DNA of 50,207 bases from Lachnospiraceae bacterium (GTDB lineage: Bacteria > Bacillota > Clostridia > Lachnospirales > Lachnospiraceae): assembly GCA_017624235.1 (NCBI GenBank), contig JAGANL010000035.1, positions 1-50,207 on the forward strand. The letters run 5' to 3'. The notes under the pieces were generated by a model. It ran no database searches. It saw nothing but the letters and a program-made list of their open reading frames with translations, and was not told the DNA's origin. Below are positions 1-8,467 of the stretch, one piece after another. Numbering within the stretch: position 1 is the first letter of the stretch; the number at the start of each line of letters is the position of its first letter. A program made the translations under genes and the position numbers.

Positions 1-4
1 ACAA

Positions 5-40
5 AAATGTCCGGGAGCATCTAATCACTCTCGGACATTT
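5..40 (-). terminator. Hairpin, possible terminator of the queA operon
   Basis: A 9-bp perfect stem (AAATGTCCG with CGGACATTT) is extended by an inner GAG/CTC pairing. Read on the minus strand it is followed by a short run of T, and on the plus strand by a weaker T-rich stretch. It lies about 140 bp beyond the queA stop, so it could end that operon, a gene to the left of the window, or both. Confidence 0.5.
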
Positions 41-147
41 CTTATTTTCATATTCATTTTTGCCATTCCGGTAATTACAGTTTCATCAACATCGGCACTC
101 GCAGTGAAAAATCAAATTCTTTCAAATTGCCATTCTGTCAATCGTAA

Positions 148-180
148 TTATCCACAAGGTTATCCACAATATGTGGAAAA
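148..180. promoter_or_regulatory. Cluster of three DnaA-box-like 9-mers
   Basis: Two perfect TTATCCACA boxes start at 148 and 160 on the plus strand. A third, TTTTCCACA with one mismatch, lies on the minus strand at 172-180. All three are spaced exactly 12 bp apart and abut the queA stop codon. The rest of the 1-180 gap shows no gene. DnaA binds TTATNCACA; what this cluster does here is not shown by the sequence. Confidence 0.55.
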
Positions 181-1254
181 TCAGGCTTTTTCGCCCTTTT
201 CATCACTTTTTTCAATCCCGCTTGTAATGAACATCGCATCACCAAAGGAAAAAAATCTGTATTTCTCTTCAATCGCATGCTCATAGGCATTCAAGACCTG
301 TTCTCTTCCCGCCAGCGCCGCCACCAGCATTACCAATGTCGACTCCGGCAAATGGAAATTGGTAATCAGCCCGTCCAAAACCTTAAACCGATAGCTGGGA
401 TAAATGAAAATTTCCGTATTGCCACAGGTCTCCTGAAGTCTGCCATTCTCGTCCGCAGCGCTTTCAATCGTACGACAGCTGGTCGTTCCCACACAGATGA
501 CCCTGTGTCCGCTCTCCTTGGCACGATTGATTTTCTCCGCAGCCTCCTTCGTAATCTGATAATATTCCGAATGCATATGATGCTCTAACACATTCTCTTC
601 CTTCACAGGTCGAAAGGTGCCCAGACCGACATGCAGGGTCACATAGGCTGTCTCGACTCCCTTTTCCTGAATTTCCTGCAAAAGCTCTGTCGTAAAGTGC
701 AGCCCGGCTGTCGGCGCTGCCGCAGAACCTTCATATTTTGCATAAACGGTCTGATAACGGTTCTTGTCCTGAAGCTTATGTGTTATGTATGGCGGCAGCG
801 GCATCTCACCCAGACTGTCCAGCACCTCTTCCCAGATTCCTTCGTACTCGAATCGTACCAGTCTGTTGCCTTCTTCCACGACCTCTAACACCTCAGCACG
901 CAGCCTGCCGTCCCCAAAAACGATTCTCGCGCCGGGCCTTGCTTTCTTACCCGGCTTCACCAGCGTTTCCCAGACATCCTTATCCCTGCGCTTTAAAAGA
1001 AGAATCTCAATCGCAGCTCCCGTATCCTCTTTCTGTCCAAGAAGCCTTGCCGGAATGACCTTCGTATTGTTCAAGACCAGACAATCTCCCGGCTCCAGGT
1101 AATCAAGCACATCCCGAAAGCCAAGATCCCTGGTCTTCCCGGTTCTTTTGTCCAGAAACAACAATCTGGAGGAGGCCCGATCCTCCAGAGGATCCTGCGC
1201 AATCAATTCCTGCGGAAGCTCAAAATAAAAATCTGATTTTTTTAAAGTTTCCAT
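181..1254 (-). CDS. queA: S-adenosylmethionine:tRNA ribosyltransferase-isomerase
   Basis: QueA transfers and isomerises the ribosyl part of S-adenosylmethionine onto 7-aminomethyl-7-deazaguanine at position 34 of tRNA. This gives epoxyqueuosine, the penultimate step to queuosine. The 357-residue protein has the family's normal length and is recognisable throughout: the N-terminal [13 protein letters not shown], the central PPYITH and GLHFT motifs and the C-terminal NFHLPEST. I chose the second of two in-frame ATGs (1254 rather than 1260) because GAGG then sits at a proper distance. It is the last gene of a degV-aminopeptidase-queA run with gaps of 12-23 bp. Queuosine genes are often next to ruvAB, but no ruvB lies within view. 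Confidence 0.95.
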   Translation of the reverse strand: METLKKSDFYFELPQELIAQDPLEDRASSRLLFLDKRTGKTRDLGFRDVLDYLEPGDCLVLNNTKVIPARLLGQKEDTGAAIEILLLKRRDKDVWETLVKPGKKARPGARIVFGDGRLRAEVLEVVEEGNRLVRFEYEGIWEEVLDSLGEMPLPPYITHKLQDKNRYQTVYAKYEGSAAAPTAGLHFTTELLQEIQEKGVETAYVTLHVGLGTFRPVKEENVLEHHMHSEYYQITKEAAEKINRAKESGHRVICVGTTSCRTIESAADENGRLQETCGNTEIFIYPSYRFKVLDGLITNFHLPESTLVMLVAALAGREQVLNAYEHAIEEKYRFFSFGDAMFITSGIEKSDEKGEKA

Positions 1255-1272
1255 CTTCATACCTCTGTTTTC

Positions 1273-2697
1273 CTACAGACAGGCTCCTTTCAAAAATGCT
1301 GCATAGCCTCTCTTTGTCTCATAAATATCGGCTTTGCTCACAGCCTCCCACGGTGCATGCATATTGAGCACGGCTACACCGCTGTCAATCACATTCATTC
1401 CGTAAAGTGCCAGAATATAGGCAATCGTTCCGCCGCCGCCGACATCTACCTTTCCAAGCTCAGAGGTCTGGAATATTACCCTTGCATCATCTAAAATGCT
1501 GCGAATATGGGCCATATACTCTGCGTTGGCATCATTGGAGCCACTTTTTCCCCTTGCACCGGTAAATTTGTTAAACACCATTCCGCCGCCCATATAGGCT
1601 GCATTTTTCTTTTCAAACGCAGCGGCATAGGACGGATCAAAAGCGGCACTGACATCCGATGAAAGCATACAGCTGTGGGATAAGCATCTTCTGACATTCA
1701 GCTCACTGTATTCTCCGGCTAACTCCATCACCTCAGCCAGCACATTCTCACAGAACTTTGACTCCATACCCGTAGCGCCCACGCTGCCGATTTCTTCCTT
1801 ATCCACCAGAATACAGCACGCAGTACGCTCTGTTTCCTTCGTTTCCAGCAAAGCCTTTACAGAAGGGAATGCACAGACTCTGTCATCCTGTCCATAGGCT
1901 AAGATCATGCTGCGGTCAAAGCCTGCCTCTCTTGCCCTTCCTGCCGGTACAATCTCCAATTCCGCCGAAAGGAAGTCCTCTTCCTCCACATCGTACTGTT
2001 CCTTCAAAATAGCCAGAACACCCTTCTTTACAGCATCCTTGGCACTGCCCTTTTCTTCCTGTTCGTCCTTCTCCGTATTCTCCTTCAGAAGAAGCGGCTT
2101 GCTGCCGATAATCAGATCCAGCGCCTCACCTTCAATGACCTTGGCTGCCTTCTTCTCTAACTGTTCCCCGGAAAGGTGTACCAGCAGATCCGAAATGAAA
2201 AATACAGGATCGTCCTCTTCCTCTCCCACATTCACCTCTACGGTTGTGCCATCCTTTTTCACAATCACACCATGAATGGCAAGAGGCAGGGTTACCCACT
2301 GATATTTTTTAATACCGCCATAATAATGCGTATCCAGATAGGCAATGCTGCTGTCTTCATACAGAGGATTCTGCTTTACATCAATACGCGGAGAATCGAT
2401 ATGCGCTCCCAGAATATTCATGCCTTCCGTGAATGCCTTCTTACCAAGCTGAAACATGACAATGGATTTGTTCATGCAGACCGCATACACTTTATCTCCG
2501 CAGGCAAGTTTTTTTCCTTCCCTCATGGCCTGCTCCAGCTCCACATAGCCTTCCTTTTCAATCATGTTGACAATCGTATCCACACACTCCCGCTCCGTCT
2601 TTGCATGATCCAGGAAATCACGGTATTCTGCCGCGAGCTCTTCTAGCTCTTTAAGCTGTTTTTCATCATAGGTTTCCCAAACATTCTTTGTTTCCAT
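1273..2697 (-). CDS. M18 family aminopeptidase
   Basis: Zinc metallo-aminopeptidase of family M18 (aspartyl aminopeptidase group; many Clostridia carry it as apeA). It removes N-terminal residues from cytoplasmic peptides. The 474-residue length is normal for the family. Metal-site motifs are visible in order: GAHIDSPRID (His about 99), DKEEIGSVGATG, SSDVSAAFDP and the C-terminal NMHAPWE. No signal peptide is present, so it should be cytosolic. The start is supported by AAGGAAGG upstream. It lies 12 bp before queA (longest frame) and 23 bp after degV, consistent with one transcript from the degV promoter. The exact substrate preference cannot be read from sequence. Confidence 0.93.
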   Translation of the reverse strand: METKNVWETYDEKQLKELEELAAEYRDFLDHAKTERECVDTIVNMIEKEGYVELEQAMREGKKLACGDKVYAVCMNKSIVMFQLGKKAFTEGMNILGAHIDSPRIDVKQNPLYEDSSIAYLDTHYYGGIKKYQWVTLPLAIHGVIVKKDGTTVEVNVGEEEDDPVFFISDLLVHLSGEQLEKKAAKVIEGEALDLIIGSKPLLLKENTEKDEQEEKGSAKDAVKKGVLAILKEQYDVEEEDFLSAELEIVPAGRAREAGFDRSMILAYGQDDRVCAFPSVKALLETKETERTACCILVDKEEIGSVGATGMESKFCENVLAEVMELAGEYSELNVRRCLSHSCMLSSDVSAAFDPSYAAAFEKKNAAYMGGGMVFNKFTGARGKSGSNDANAEYMAHIRSILDDARVIFQTSELGKVDVGGGGTIAYILALYGMNVIDSGVAVLNMHAPWEAVSKADIYETKRGYAAFLKGACL

Positions 2698-2720
2698 CTT
2701 TTATCCTTCCTTATCGTATT

Positions 2721-3590
2721 TTATCGTTTCTCTCCCATAAAGAACAAAGCAATGGTTCCCGGCCCGGCATGGGTTCCGATGGTCGGCCCAATCGTATGAA
2801 TCATAAAATTCTGTATACCGAACCTTTCCCGTATCTCATCGCGCACCGCCTCTGCGTCCTCTAAAGCATCTCCGTGGCTGATAAAGACAATGTCATTTTC
2901 TCCGGCATAGCTGCCCACATGGGCTTCCATATAATCTACCAGTGCATGCAGGGATTTCCTTCGTCCGCGTACCTTGCTTACCGGTATCAGGTGTCCCTCC
3001 TCATCCACATGGAGTATCGGTTTAATCCCCGCAATCGTGCCAATCACCGCGGTAGTCCTGCTCACACGTCCACCCCGGTAAAGATGATTCAGATCGTCTA
3101 CGGTAAACACATGTACCAGATTCTGCACATGCGCTTCCACCCAGTCTGCGGTCTCTTCCATACTCTTTCCCTCCTCCCTGAGCTGAACCGCCTTATGTAC
3201 CAGAAGTCCTTCTCCCAAAGAAGCACATCTGGTATCGACTACCCGTATCTTACAGTCGGGATTTGCCTCCATGATTTCCTCTGCCGCAATTCTGGCACTG
3301 TTATAGGTTCCACTCAAACCTGAAGAGAAAGCAAGATAAAGGATCTCTCTGCTTTCCTTCAGATACTCCGTAAAGTATGCTTTGGCCTCTTCCGGATTGA
3401 CCTGAGAGGTGGTAGGCATGATGCCTGCACGCATCCTCTCATAAAATTCCCTGTCATCCATCTCATGTCCATCCGAATAATTGGTTCCATCTATCGTATA
3501 AGTTACAAACATACAGCCCAGATCATGCTCCTGCAGATAATGCTTAGGAAGATCTGCTGTGGTATCTGTTACCAGTTTAAAATTTGGCAT
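2721..3590 (-). CDS. DegV family fatty-acid-binding protein
   Basis: DegV-fold protein of 289 residues, a normal length. Family members bind a fatty acid and, in Firmicutes, some act as FakB subunits that present it to the kinase FakA for phosphorylation. Visible signatures are the N-terminal VTDTTADLP, the TSQVNPEEA segment, SSGLSGTYNSA and the C-terminal IGPTIGTHAGPGTIA. No FakA partner is in the window, so the kinase must be elsewhere if this is a FakB. The start follows AAAGGAG. It appears to be the first gene of the degV-aminopeptidase-queA transcript, with a good sigma-A-like promoter at 3651-3679. Confidence 0.9.
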   Translation of the reverse strand: MPNFKLVTDTTADLPKHYLQEHDLGCMFVTYTIDGTNYSDGHEMDDREFYERMRAGIMPTTSQVNPEEAKAYFTEYLKESREILYLAFSSGLSGTYNSARIAAEEIMEANPDCKIRVVDTRCASLGEGLLVHKAVQLREEGKSMEETADWVEAHVQNLVHVFTVDDLNHLYRGGRVSRTTAVIGTIAGIKPILHVDEEGHLIPVSKVRGRRKSLHALVDYMEAHVGSYAGENDIVFISHGDALEDAEAVRDEIRERFGIQNFMIHTIGPTIGTHAGPGTIALFFMGEKR

Positions 3591-3650
3591 TGCTTCCGGC
3601 TCCTTTCTCCTTTTGCAGTGTCTTTTTACATGGCTTCTGACCTACGTGAC

Positions 3651-3679
3651 AGTATATCACTTTTCTTTCAAAAGAACAA
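3651..3679 (-). promoter_or_regulatory. Sigma-A-like promoter of the degV operon
   Basis: On the minus strand, TTGTTC and TATACT are separated by 17 bp, about 60 bp upstream of the degV start. It lies between the spoVAF stop and degV and gives this run its own transcription start. Confidence 0.6.
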
Positions 3680-3681
3680 CA

Positions 3682-5136
3682 TTACATTCTGCCGTTCCCC
3701 TTCTGCTTAGCCGGATGCTCTTTGGAGGGAACGGCATCCGGCAGTCTGAGCCGGAACAGCCTGCGACAAAGCTTTTTCCATTCAAACGGTATCAGCGGAT
3801 AAATATAGCTCTCTCCCGATACGGTACGGTTGGACACAATCGTACCGATCAGAATCAAGACTCCTGCAAGGTATCCCCACACGTTGAAAAACTGTGTCAG
3901 CAAAAGGGTCAGCATACGCATAAACTTCAAAGCATACCCCAGTTCATAATTGGCCTGTGTTGTATTGGCAATCGCTACAAAGGCCATATAGAGCATTACT
4001 TCACTGGAGAACCATCCGCTTTTGACCGAAAATTCTCCCAGCACCAGAGCCGCCATGACGGAAAGAGGCGTATTGAGCATATTCGGTGTATTGACTGCCG
4101 CAAGTCTCAATCCGTCCAGAGCCAGTTCAATCAGTAAAAACTGCCAGACTACCGGAATATTTGGCGGCTCCTTTAGCAAAATGAAGGAAAAGGACTCTGG
4201 AATCCACTGCGGATTATGAATCAGCAGCAAAAAGGTAGGGGTCAGGAAAAAGGTCAGCAGGGAAATTAAAAAGCGGGACATTCTCAAATACGTTCCCGTA
4301 ATCGGCGGAAAATAATAGTCATCCGCTTCCTCAATCACATCAAAGATGGACGTAGGTGTAATCATAGCCGACGGGGAATTGTCCACCAGAATGATAATAT
4401 TGCCCTCCAGCACCTGGGCCGCAGCCGTATCTGGCCTTTCCGTAAATTTAAATTTTGGAAAAGGATTATACCACTTTTTCCGATACAGACACTCTGCCAG
4501 GCTTTCCTGATTCATCGTCAAAGCATCCACCTGAATCTCCGATATCCGGTCCCGTATTTCCGCAAGAAAGGACTGGTTCACCCTGGAATCCATATAGCAG
4601 AGCACAATATCCGTTTTGGAGGACTTTCCCGCTCTTAACATCTCCATTCGGAGGTCTTCGCTTCGGATACGTCTGCGGATCAGTGCCGTATTAAAAACAA
4701 TGGTTTCCACAAAGCCGTCCTTGGAGCCGCGCAGCGCCTTATCTTTCTCCGGTTCTGAAACACTCCTTGACGGATAGGTTCTGGAATCAATCAAAATGCA
4801 CTTTTCATATCCGTCGATAAACAGTGCCAGTACGCCTGACAAAATATTATAGGAAATCTGTTCCCAGTCATCCGACAGATCCATCTCCACCGTAGGCACA
4901 AAGCCTTTGGCCATCTCATGTATATTCTCCGGCATCTCCTCTGCCTTCAGATCCAGAAAATACTGCAACATCTTCTGCATCATTTCATCCTTGCAGAAGC
5001 CGTCTATAAAATAGTAGCAGGCCTTTCTTCCTCCTACATGTATGACACGGTATACCAGATCAAAGCTTTCCTCCACGTGCATATGCTCTGATAGATACTG
5101 CATCGTTTCTTCAAGATTACTGGTCATTTTTTCCAT
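3682..5136 (-). CDS. spoVAF: GerA-family spore germination protein, SpoVAF-like
   Basis: GerA-family inner-spore-membrane protein of 484 residues, close to SpoVAF length. The N-terminal ~280 residues are soluble and carry FVETIVFNTALIRRRIR, SKTDIVLCYMDSR and NSPSAMITPTSIFD. About five hydrophobic segments follow between residues ~285 and 450, then a basic C-terminal tail. These motifs resemble B. subtilis SpoVAF more than GerAA. SpoVAF forms an ion channel that amplifies germinant-driven ion release. No spoVA or gerA partner genes are adjacent, so it stands alone, as is common in Clostridia. Its Shine-Dalgarno GGGAG lies in the 3' arm of the upstream terminator, and a sigma-G-like promoter sits just before that arm. 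A GerAA-like role remains possible. Confidence 0.85.
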   Translation of the reverse strand: MEKMTSNLEETMQYLSEHMHVEESFDLVYRVIHVGGRKACYYFIDGFCKDEMMQKMLQYFLDLKAEEMPENIHEMAKGFVPTVEMDLSDDWEQISYNILSGVLALFIDGYEKCILIDSRTYPSRSVSEPEKDKALRGSKDGFVETIVFNTALIRRRIRSEDLRMEMLRAGKSSKTDIVLCYMDSRVNQSFLAEIRDRISEIQVDALTMNQESLAECLYRKKWYNPFPKFKFTERPDTAAAQVLEGNIIILVDNSPSAMITPTSIFDVIEEADDYYFPPITGTYLRMSRFLISLLTFFLTPTFLLLIHNPQWIPESFSFILLKEPPNIPVVWQFLLIELALDGLRLAAVNTPNMLNTPLSVMAALVLGEFSVKSGWFSSEVMLYMAFVAIANTTQANYELGYALKFMRMLTLLLTQFFNVWGYLAGVLILIGTIVSNRTVSGESYIYPLIPFEWKKLCRRLFRLRLPDAVPSKEHPAKQKGNGRM

Positions 5137-5138
5137 GC

Positions 5139-5185
5139 AAAAACTCCCTTCCGGACACTTTTTTCTTACTATGTCCGAAAGGGAG
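5139..5185 (-). terminator. Intrinsic terminator of nrdD-nrdG-dut, overlapping the spoVAF RBS
   Basis: Minus-strand RNA forms a 14-bp stem (5' arm 5185-5172, 3' arm 5157-5144) with a single G-U pair and a ~14-nt A-rich loop. UUUUU (5143-5139) follows immediately. The 3' arm ends in AAGGGAG, the only plausible Shine-Dalgarno for spoVAF at 5136. Confidence 0.85.
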
Positions 5186-5197
5186 CCTTTCTATACA
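5167..5197 (-). promoter_or_regulatory. Sigma-G/F-like forespore promoter for spoVAF
   Basis: On the minus strand TGTATA (5197-5192) and CATAGTA (5173-5167) are separated by 18 bp. This matches the known forespore pattern of about TGAATA / CATNNTA. Transcription would start near 5160, inside the terminator loop, so the transcript would lack the hairpin's 5' arm. The call is by pattern only. Confidence 0.5.
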
Positions 5198-5223
5198 TCC
5201 TGCTCTCTGTTTAACAATCCGGC

Positions 5224-5655
5224 TTATCTGGTGCCTGTGCTGCCGATTCCGCCTCTGTCCGGCCCTTCCAGCGCTTCCACCTCTTCAAAGGCAATTTCCG
5301 GCTGGTTTTCCATAATCCTGAACTGACAGATTCTGTCATTGCATGCAATTTTCGTATCGCGCAGCGCATAGACCGGCATATACCACTGGTCATTGTCCCC
5401 ACAGTAGGAACAGTCAATCACTCCCTGATGGTTCGTTTGAATGATTCCAAAGTTTTTAAAGGTAGAGCTTCTCGGAACAACATGTGCCTCATAGCCCTCC
5501 GGGAGCTGCATGGCCACACCAAGCGGAATCAGCTTAAACTCTCCGGCCTTCAGCTCAATATCCTCAGCCGCACGCAGATCGATCCAGTCTCCCTTTGTGA
5601 TTTTTTCCAGCTTTTCAATTTTGTCCGTAAAATATTTGATCCGAATAGTCTTCAT
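5224..5655 (-). CDS. dut: dUTP diphosphatase (dUTPase), trimeric type
   Basis: Hydrolyses dUTP to dUMP and pyrophosphate, keeping uracil out of DNA and supplying dUMP for dTMP synthesis. The 143-residue protein shows the five trimeric dUTPase motifs in order: IDLRA near residue 26, PRSS near 62, [10 protein letters not shown] near 79 with the catalytic Asp, RICQFRI, and the C-terminal RGGIGSTGT that closes over the active site. The nrdG stop codon TAA is immediately followed by the dut ATG, so the genes are probably translationally coupled. Pairing with the anaerobic ribonucleotide reductase makes sense, because both act on nucleotide triphosphates. It is the last gene before the 5139-5185 terminator. 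Confidence 0.92.
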   Translation of the reverse strand: MKTIRIKYFTDKIEKLEKITKGDWIDLRAAEDIELKAGEFKLIPLGVAMQLPEGYEAHVVPRSSTFKNFGIIQTNHQGVIDCSYCGDNDQWYMPVYALRDTKIACNDRICQFRIMENQPEIAFEEVEALEGPDRGGIGSTGTR

Positions 5656-6165
5656 TTATTCATAATCTCCGCAATGTAATATCGGAATACTCCTGTCCTC
5701 CTGCTTCAGGCTTGCCTGTACATCAATGACCCTCTGATTGGAGCTGCCCTTCCACAGAAGCTTCGTATCCTTTTTATCTATTTCAAATTCTCCGTCCACC
5801 AATACATCCACATACTGTAAGATGGAATCGTTTTTCAGATTCTCCCAGATATCTCCGGTGTAAAGCCAGATGGTCTTTCCCGGATATTTTGCTTTGATCT
5901 CTTCCATCAGCTTTCTGACACCGCTCCGGTTTGCACTGTGAAGCGGATCACCGCCGGAAAAGGTAATTCCGGAAATGTAATTCTGATCCAGCTGTTCAAA
6001 AATTTCCTGTTTGGCTGCCTCATCAAAAAGTAGTCCACCATTGGGGTCCCAGGTAATTGGATTCTGACATTCCCTGCAGCAATGGGAACATCCTGCTACC
6101 CAGAGTACGACACGCAGTCCGTCTCCGTTTAACATATCATCCTTTGTTATATTGTGGTACCTCAT
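5656..6165 (-). CDS. nrdG: Anaerobic ribonucleoside-triphosphate reductase activating protein
   Basis: Radical-SAM activase that uses a [4Fe-4S] cluster and S-adenosylmethionine to create the glycyl radical on NrdD. The 169-residue length is normal. The cluster-binding CX3CX2C motif is visible as CSHCCREC near residues 26-33, followed by QNP and the GG(D)P-type SAM motif in FSGGDPLH. NITKDDMLNGDGLR at the N-terminus is typical of NrdG. It starts 2 nt after the nrdD stop and runs directly into dut, forming a tight nrdD-nrdG-dut operon. The enzyme works only without oxygen, which fits an obligate anaerobe. Confidence 0.95.
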   Translation of the reverse strand: MRYHNITKDDMLNGDGLRVVLWVAGCSHCCRECQNPITWDPNGGLLFDEAAKQEIFEQLDQNYISGITFSGGDPLHSANRSGVRKLMEEIKAKYPGKTIWLYTGDIWENLKNDSILQYVDVLVDGEFEIDKKDTKLLWKGSSNQRVIDVQASLKQEDRSIPILHCGDYE

Positions 6166-6167
6166 GT

Positions 6168-8354
6168 TTACATGCTCTTCCTTTCTGCTATTTCGGCCAT
6201 TTTAGCATCATTGAGCCTGGTGTCTCCATGTACTCTGGAATAGGACAGATAACCGTTCATACGGTCAATCTTTGTCAGATTGCGGCTTCCGCATTTCGGA
6301 CATACATCCATTTCCAGCTCCTGATGACCACAGTCATCACAATAAGCCAGTGACAGATTCACACCTTCATAGTAACCCAGATCCATGGCTCTGCGGATCA
6401 GTGTTTTGATGGCCTCTTTATTATAATCAATCGGATATTTGACATACTGAATTTTACCGCCGTTTAAAAGCTCCCAGAATCGTCCTTCCAAATCCTGCTT
6501 CTGAATCGGTGTAATATCTTCTGTCACATGGCAATGGAAGCTGTTGCTGACATATTCACGGTCAGATACTCCTTCGATAATGCCGTATTTTTTACGGAAC
6601 TGCTGCACCTGCAATCCGCAGAGATTCTCTGCTGGAGTACCATAGATGGCATACAGATTTCCGTCTTCCTCCTTAAATTCATTGATCTTGGCATTGATAT
6701 GCTCCATAACCTCCAGTGCAAAGGCACCATCCTCTACCAGCGATTTGCCGTTATAAAGCATCTGCAGTTCATTTAACGCGGTAATGCCAAAGCTTGCCGT
6801 AGCGCTCTTTAAAATCGGCTTGATCTTATCGTGCAGTCCCAAATGACCGCCTAAAAATCCACCCTCACAATAGGCCAGCGGATTCGTAGACGCACGCATC
6901 TCTCCCAAATATGCATAGGTACGGATATGCAGATTCCGAATCAGATTCAGATAATAATCCAGTACCTCATAAAAATCCCGGCTCTCCTGTCTGGATTTTG
7001 CCAGAATCATAGGCAGATGCAGGGACACTGCTCCAATATTGAAGCGGCCTACAAAAATCGGTGTATCCTGATCGTCCGCCGGATGCATTCCACCTCTTTC
7101 ATACCAAGGGGAAAGAAAAGCACGGCAGCCCATCGGAGAAATGATTTTTCCATACTGCTTGTACATGCTTGCAATATAACCCTTTCCGGTCAGGGACAGC
7201 CAGTCCGGATACATGGTCTTTGCAGAGCACTCCACTCCGGCCTCAAATACGTCCTCTAAAGGCTTACCCGGCCCATGCAGGTTCTCATCGTATAAAAAGA
7301 CGATTTTCGGAAACAGCACCGGCTTCTTGCACTCGGCCTTTCCCTGTCCCTTTCTGCGGACATTCAGCATGGAAATGGTTGCCAGCTTTGCAAAACGTCC
7401 TGTTCCCGTTCCTGCTGTCACCGTAATAAACGGATAATCTCCCCGGCTGGAAGCCACGGTGTTAAATTTATATTCCCAACCCTGAAATCCCTGCTCGTAC
7501 TCCTTTACCACATCCTCATAAGCTTCTTTTTCAGCTCTTTCCTGATCCACTCCAAGAGCAATATATTTCTCTACATACCTTTTGTAGGACTTTTCCGCAT
7601 AAGGCTCCAGAATCAGATCCACACTCGGCACGGTAAAACCGCCATACTGCTGGCTTGCAGCGCTGAGCACGATGTCTCCGATGACATCAAAGGCAACATC
7701 CAGTGTCTTCGGTTCATTGTACCAGATATTTCCCATCTCGAAACCGCCGGTCAGGACATTCTGCACATCAAACAGGCAGCAGTTCATCGTATCTCTTCTG
7801 GCAGACATATCATGCACATAAATATAACCGTCACGACAGGCCTGAATCTCTTCCGTCGTCATAAAGAACTTCTGATACAGCTCCTTGTTGAGCTGATTGA
7901 AAATCAGGCTCCGCTTCGTGGATACCAACGCAGAATCGGTATTCGCATTTTCCTTGTCTCCAATATACATGATAGACTGGCTCTTTTTATAAACATCATC
8001 CAGCATACGCACAAAATCCTGTTTATAATTCCGATAATCCCGGTAGCTTTTGGCTACGATCGGTTTTACATCCTCCAGAGCGCTCTCCACAATATTGTGC
8101 ATAATCGGAATCGGAATCTCATCCTGATCCAGCTCGTCCACTTTATCAATCACATATTGGCAGATATGGCGTTTTTCCGCCTCTGTAAACTTGGTCAGAG
8201 CGCGATATGCGCTTTTTCCAACTGCATTGATGACCTTCTGCACATTAAATTCCTCTTTGCTGCCATCCTTTTTTACCACCATCACAGGCCGTTTTACCTG
8301 AAACAGCTTTCCATAATCCGTTGTATCTGCTGTCGCATTTGTATCGAATGCCAT
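6168..8354 (-). CDS. nrdD: Anaerobic ribonucleoside-triphosphate reductase
   Basis: Class III ribonucleotide reductase, 728 residues from the chosen start. It reduces ribonucleoside triphosphates to deoxy forms using a glycyl radical and formate. An ATP-cone allosteric domain is recognisable at the N-terminus (VKKDGSKEEFNVQKV). The C-terminus has the zinc site CDDCGH...CPKC and the glycyl-radical segment MNGYLSYSR, with Gly near 701. The open frame extends 15 codons further upstream to 8399, but GGAGG lies correctly in front of the ATG at 8354. The longer version would also start inside the NrdR box and has no ribosome site. The upstream region holds a strong promoter with two NrdR-like operators. 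Confidence 0.96.
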   Translation of the reverse strand: MAFDTNATADTTDYGKLFQVKRPVMVVKKDGSKEEFNVQKVINAVGKSAYRALTKFTEAEKRHICQYVIDKVDELDQDEIPIPIMHNIVESALEDVKPIVAKSYRDYRNYKQDFVRMLDDVYKKSQSIMYIGDKENANTDSALVSTKRSLIFNQLNKELYQKFFMTTEEIQACRDGYIYVHDMSARRDTMNCCLFDVQNVLTGGFEMGNIWYNEPKTLDVAFDVIGDIVLSAASQQYGGFTVPSVDLILEPYAEKSYKRYVEKYIALGVDQERAEKEAYEDVVKEYEQGFQGWEYKFNTVASSRGDYPFITVTAGTGTGRFAKLATISMLNVRRKGQGKAECKKPVLFPKIVFLYDENLHGPGKPLEDVFEAGVECSAKTMYPDWLSLTGKGYIASMYKQYGKIISPMGCRAFLSPWYERGGMHPADDQDTPIFVGRFNIGAVSLHLPMILAKSRQESRDFYEVLDYYLNLIRNLHIRTYAYLGEMRASTNPLAYCEGGFLGGHLGLHDKIKPILKSATASFGITALNELQMLYNGKSLVEDGAFALEVMEHINAKINEFKEEDGNLYAIYGTPAENLCGLQVQQFRKKYGIIEGVSDREYVSNSFHCHVTEDITPIQKQDLEGRFWELLNGGKIQYVKYPIDYNKEAIKTLIRRAMDLGYYEGVNLSLAYCDDCGHQELEMDVCPKCGSRNLTKIDRMNGYLSYSRVHGDTRLNDAKMAEIAERKSM

Positions 8355-8381
8355 ATCTCCATCAACCTCCAAAAATATATA

Positions 8382-8428
8382 CCACATTTTGTTGTGCATA
8401 TACCAGTATATGCTACAACATCTTGTAT
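8382..8428 (-). promoter_or_regulatory. Tandem NrdR-type operator boxes upstream of nrdD
   Basis: The distal box (8413-8428) is built on the perfect inverted repeat TACAAGATGTTGTA. The weaker proximal box (8382-8397) reads GCACAACAAAATGTGG on the minus strand. Box starts are 31 bp apart with 15 bp between them, the spacing reported for paired NrdR sites. NrdR is the (d)ATP-sensing repressor of ribonucleotide reductase genes. No nrdR gene is in the window. Confidence 0.7.
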
Positions 8429-8433
8429 GTCAA
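8405..8433 (-). promoter_or_regulatory. Sigma-A promoter of nrdD-nrdG-dut
   Basis: On the minus strand, TTGACA (8433-8428) and TATACT (8410-8405) are separated by 17 bp. The distal NrdR-like box fills the spacer, so a bound repressor would block RNA polymerase. Confidence 0.8.
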
Positions 8434-8467
8434 TGGCACAATAGTTACAATTTCCGAAACCTTTCCT

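Noticed and set aside
1-110. Small RNA on the minus strand ending at the 5-40 hairpin
   Set aside because: A TTGACA is present near 137-142, but no acceptable -10 follows at the right distance; the evidence is too thin.
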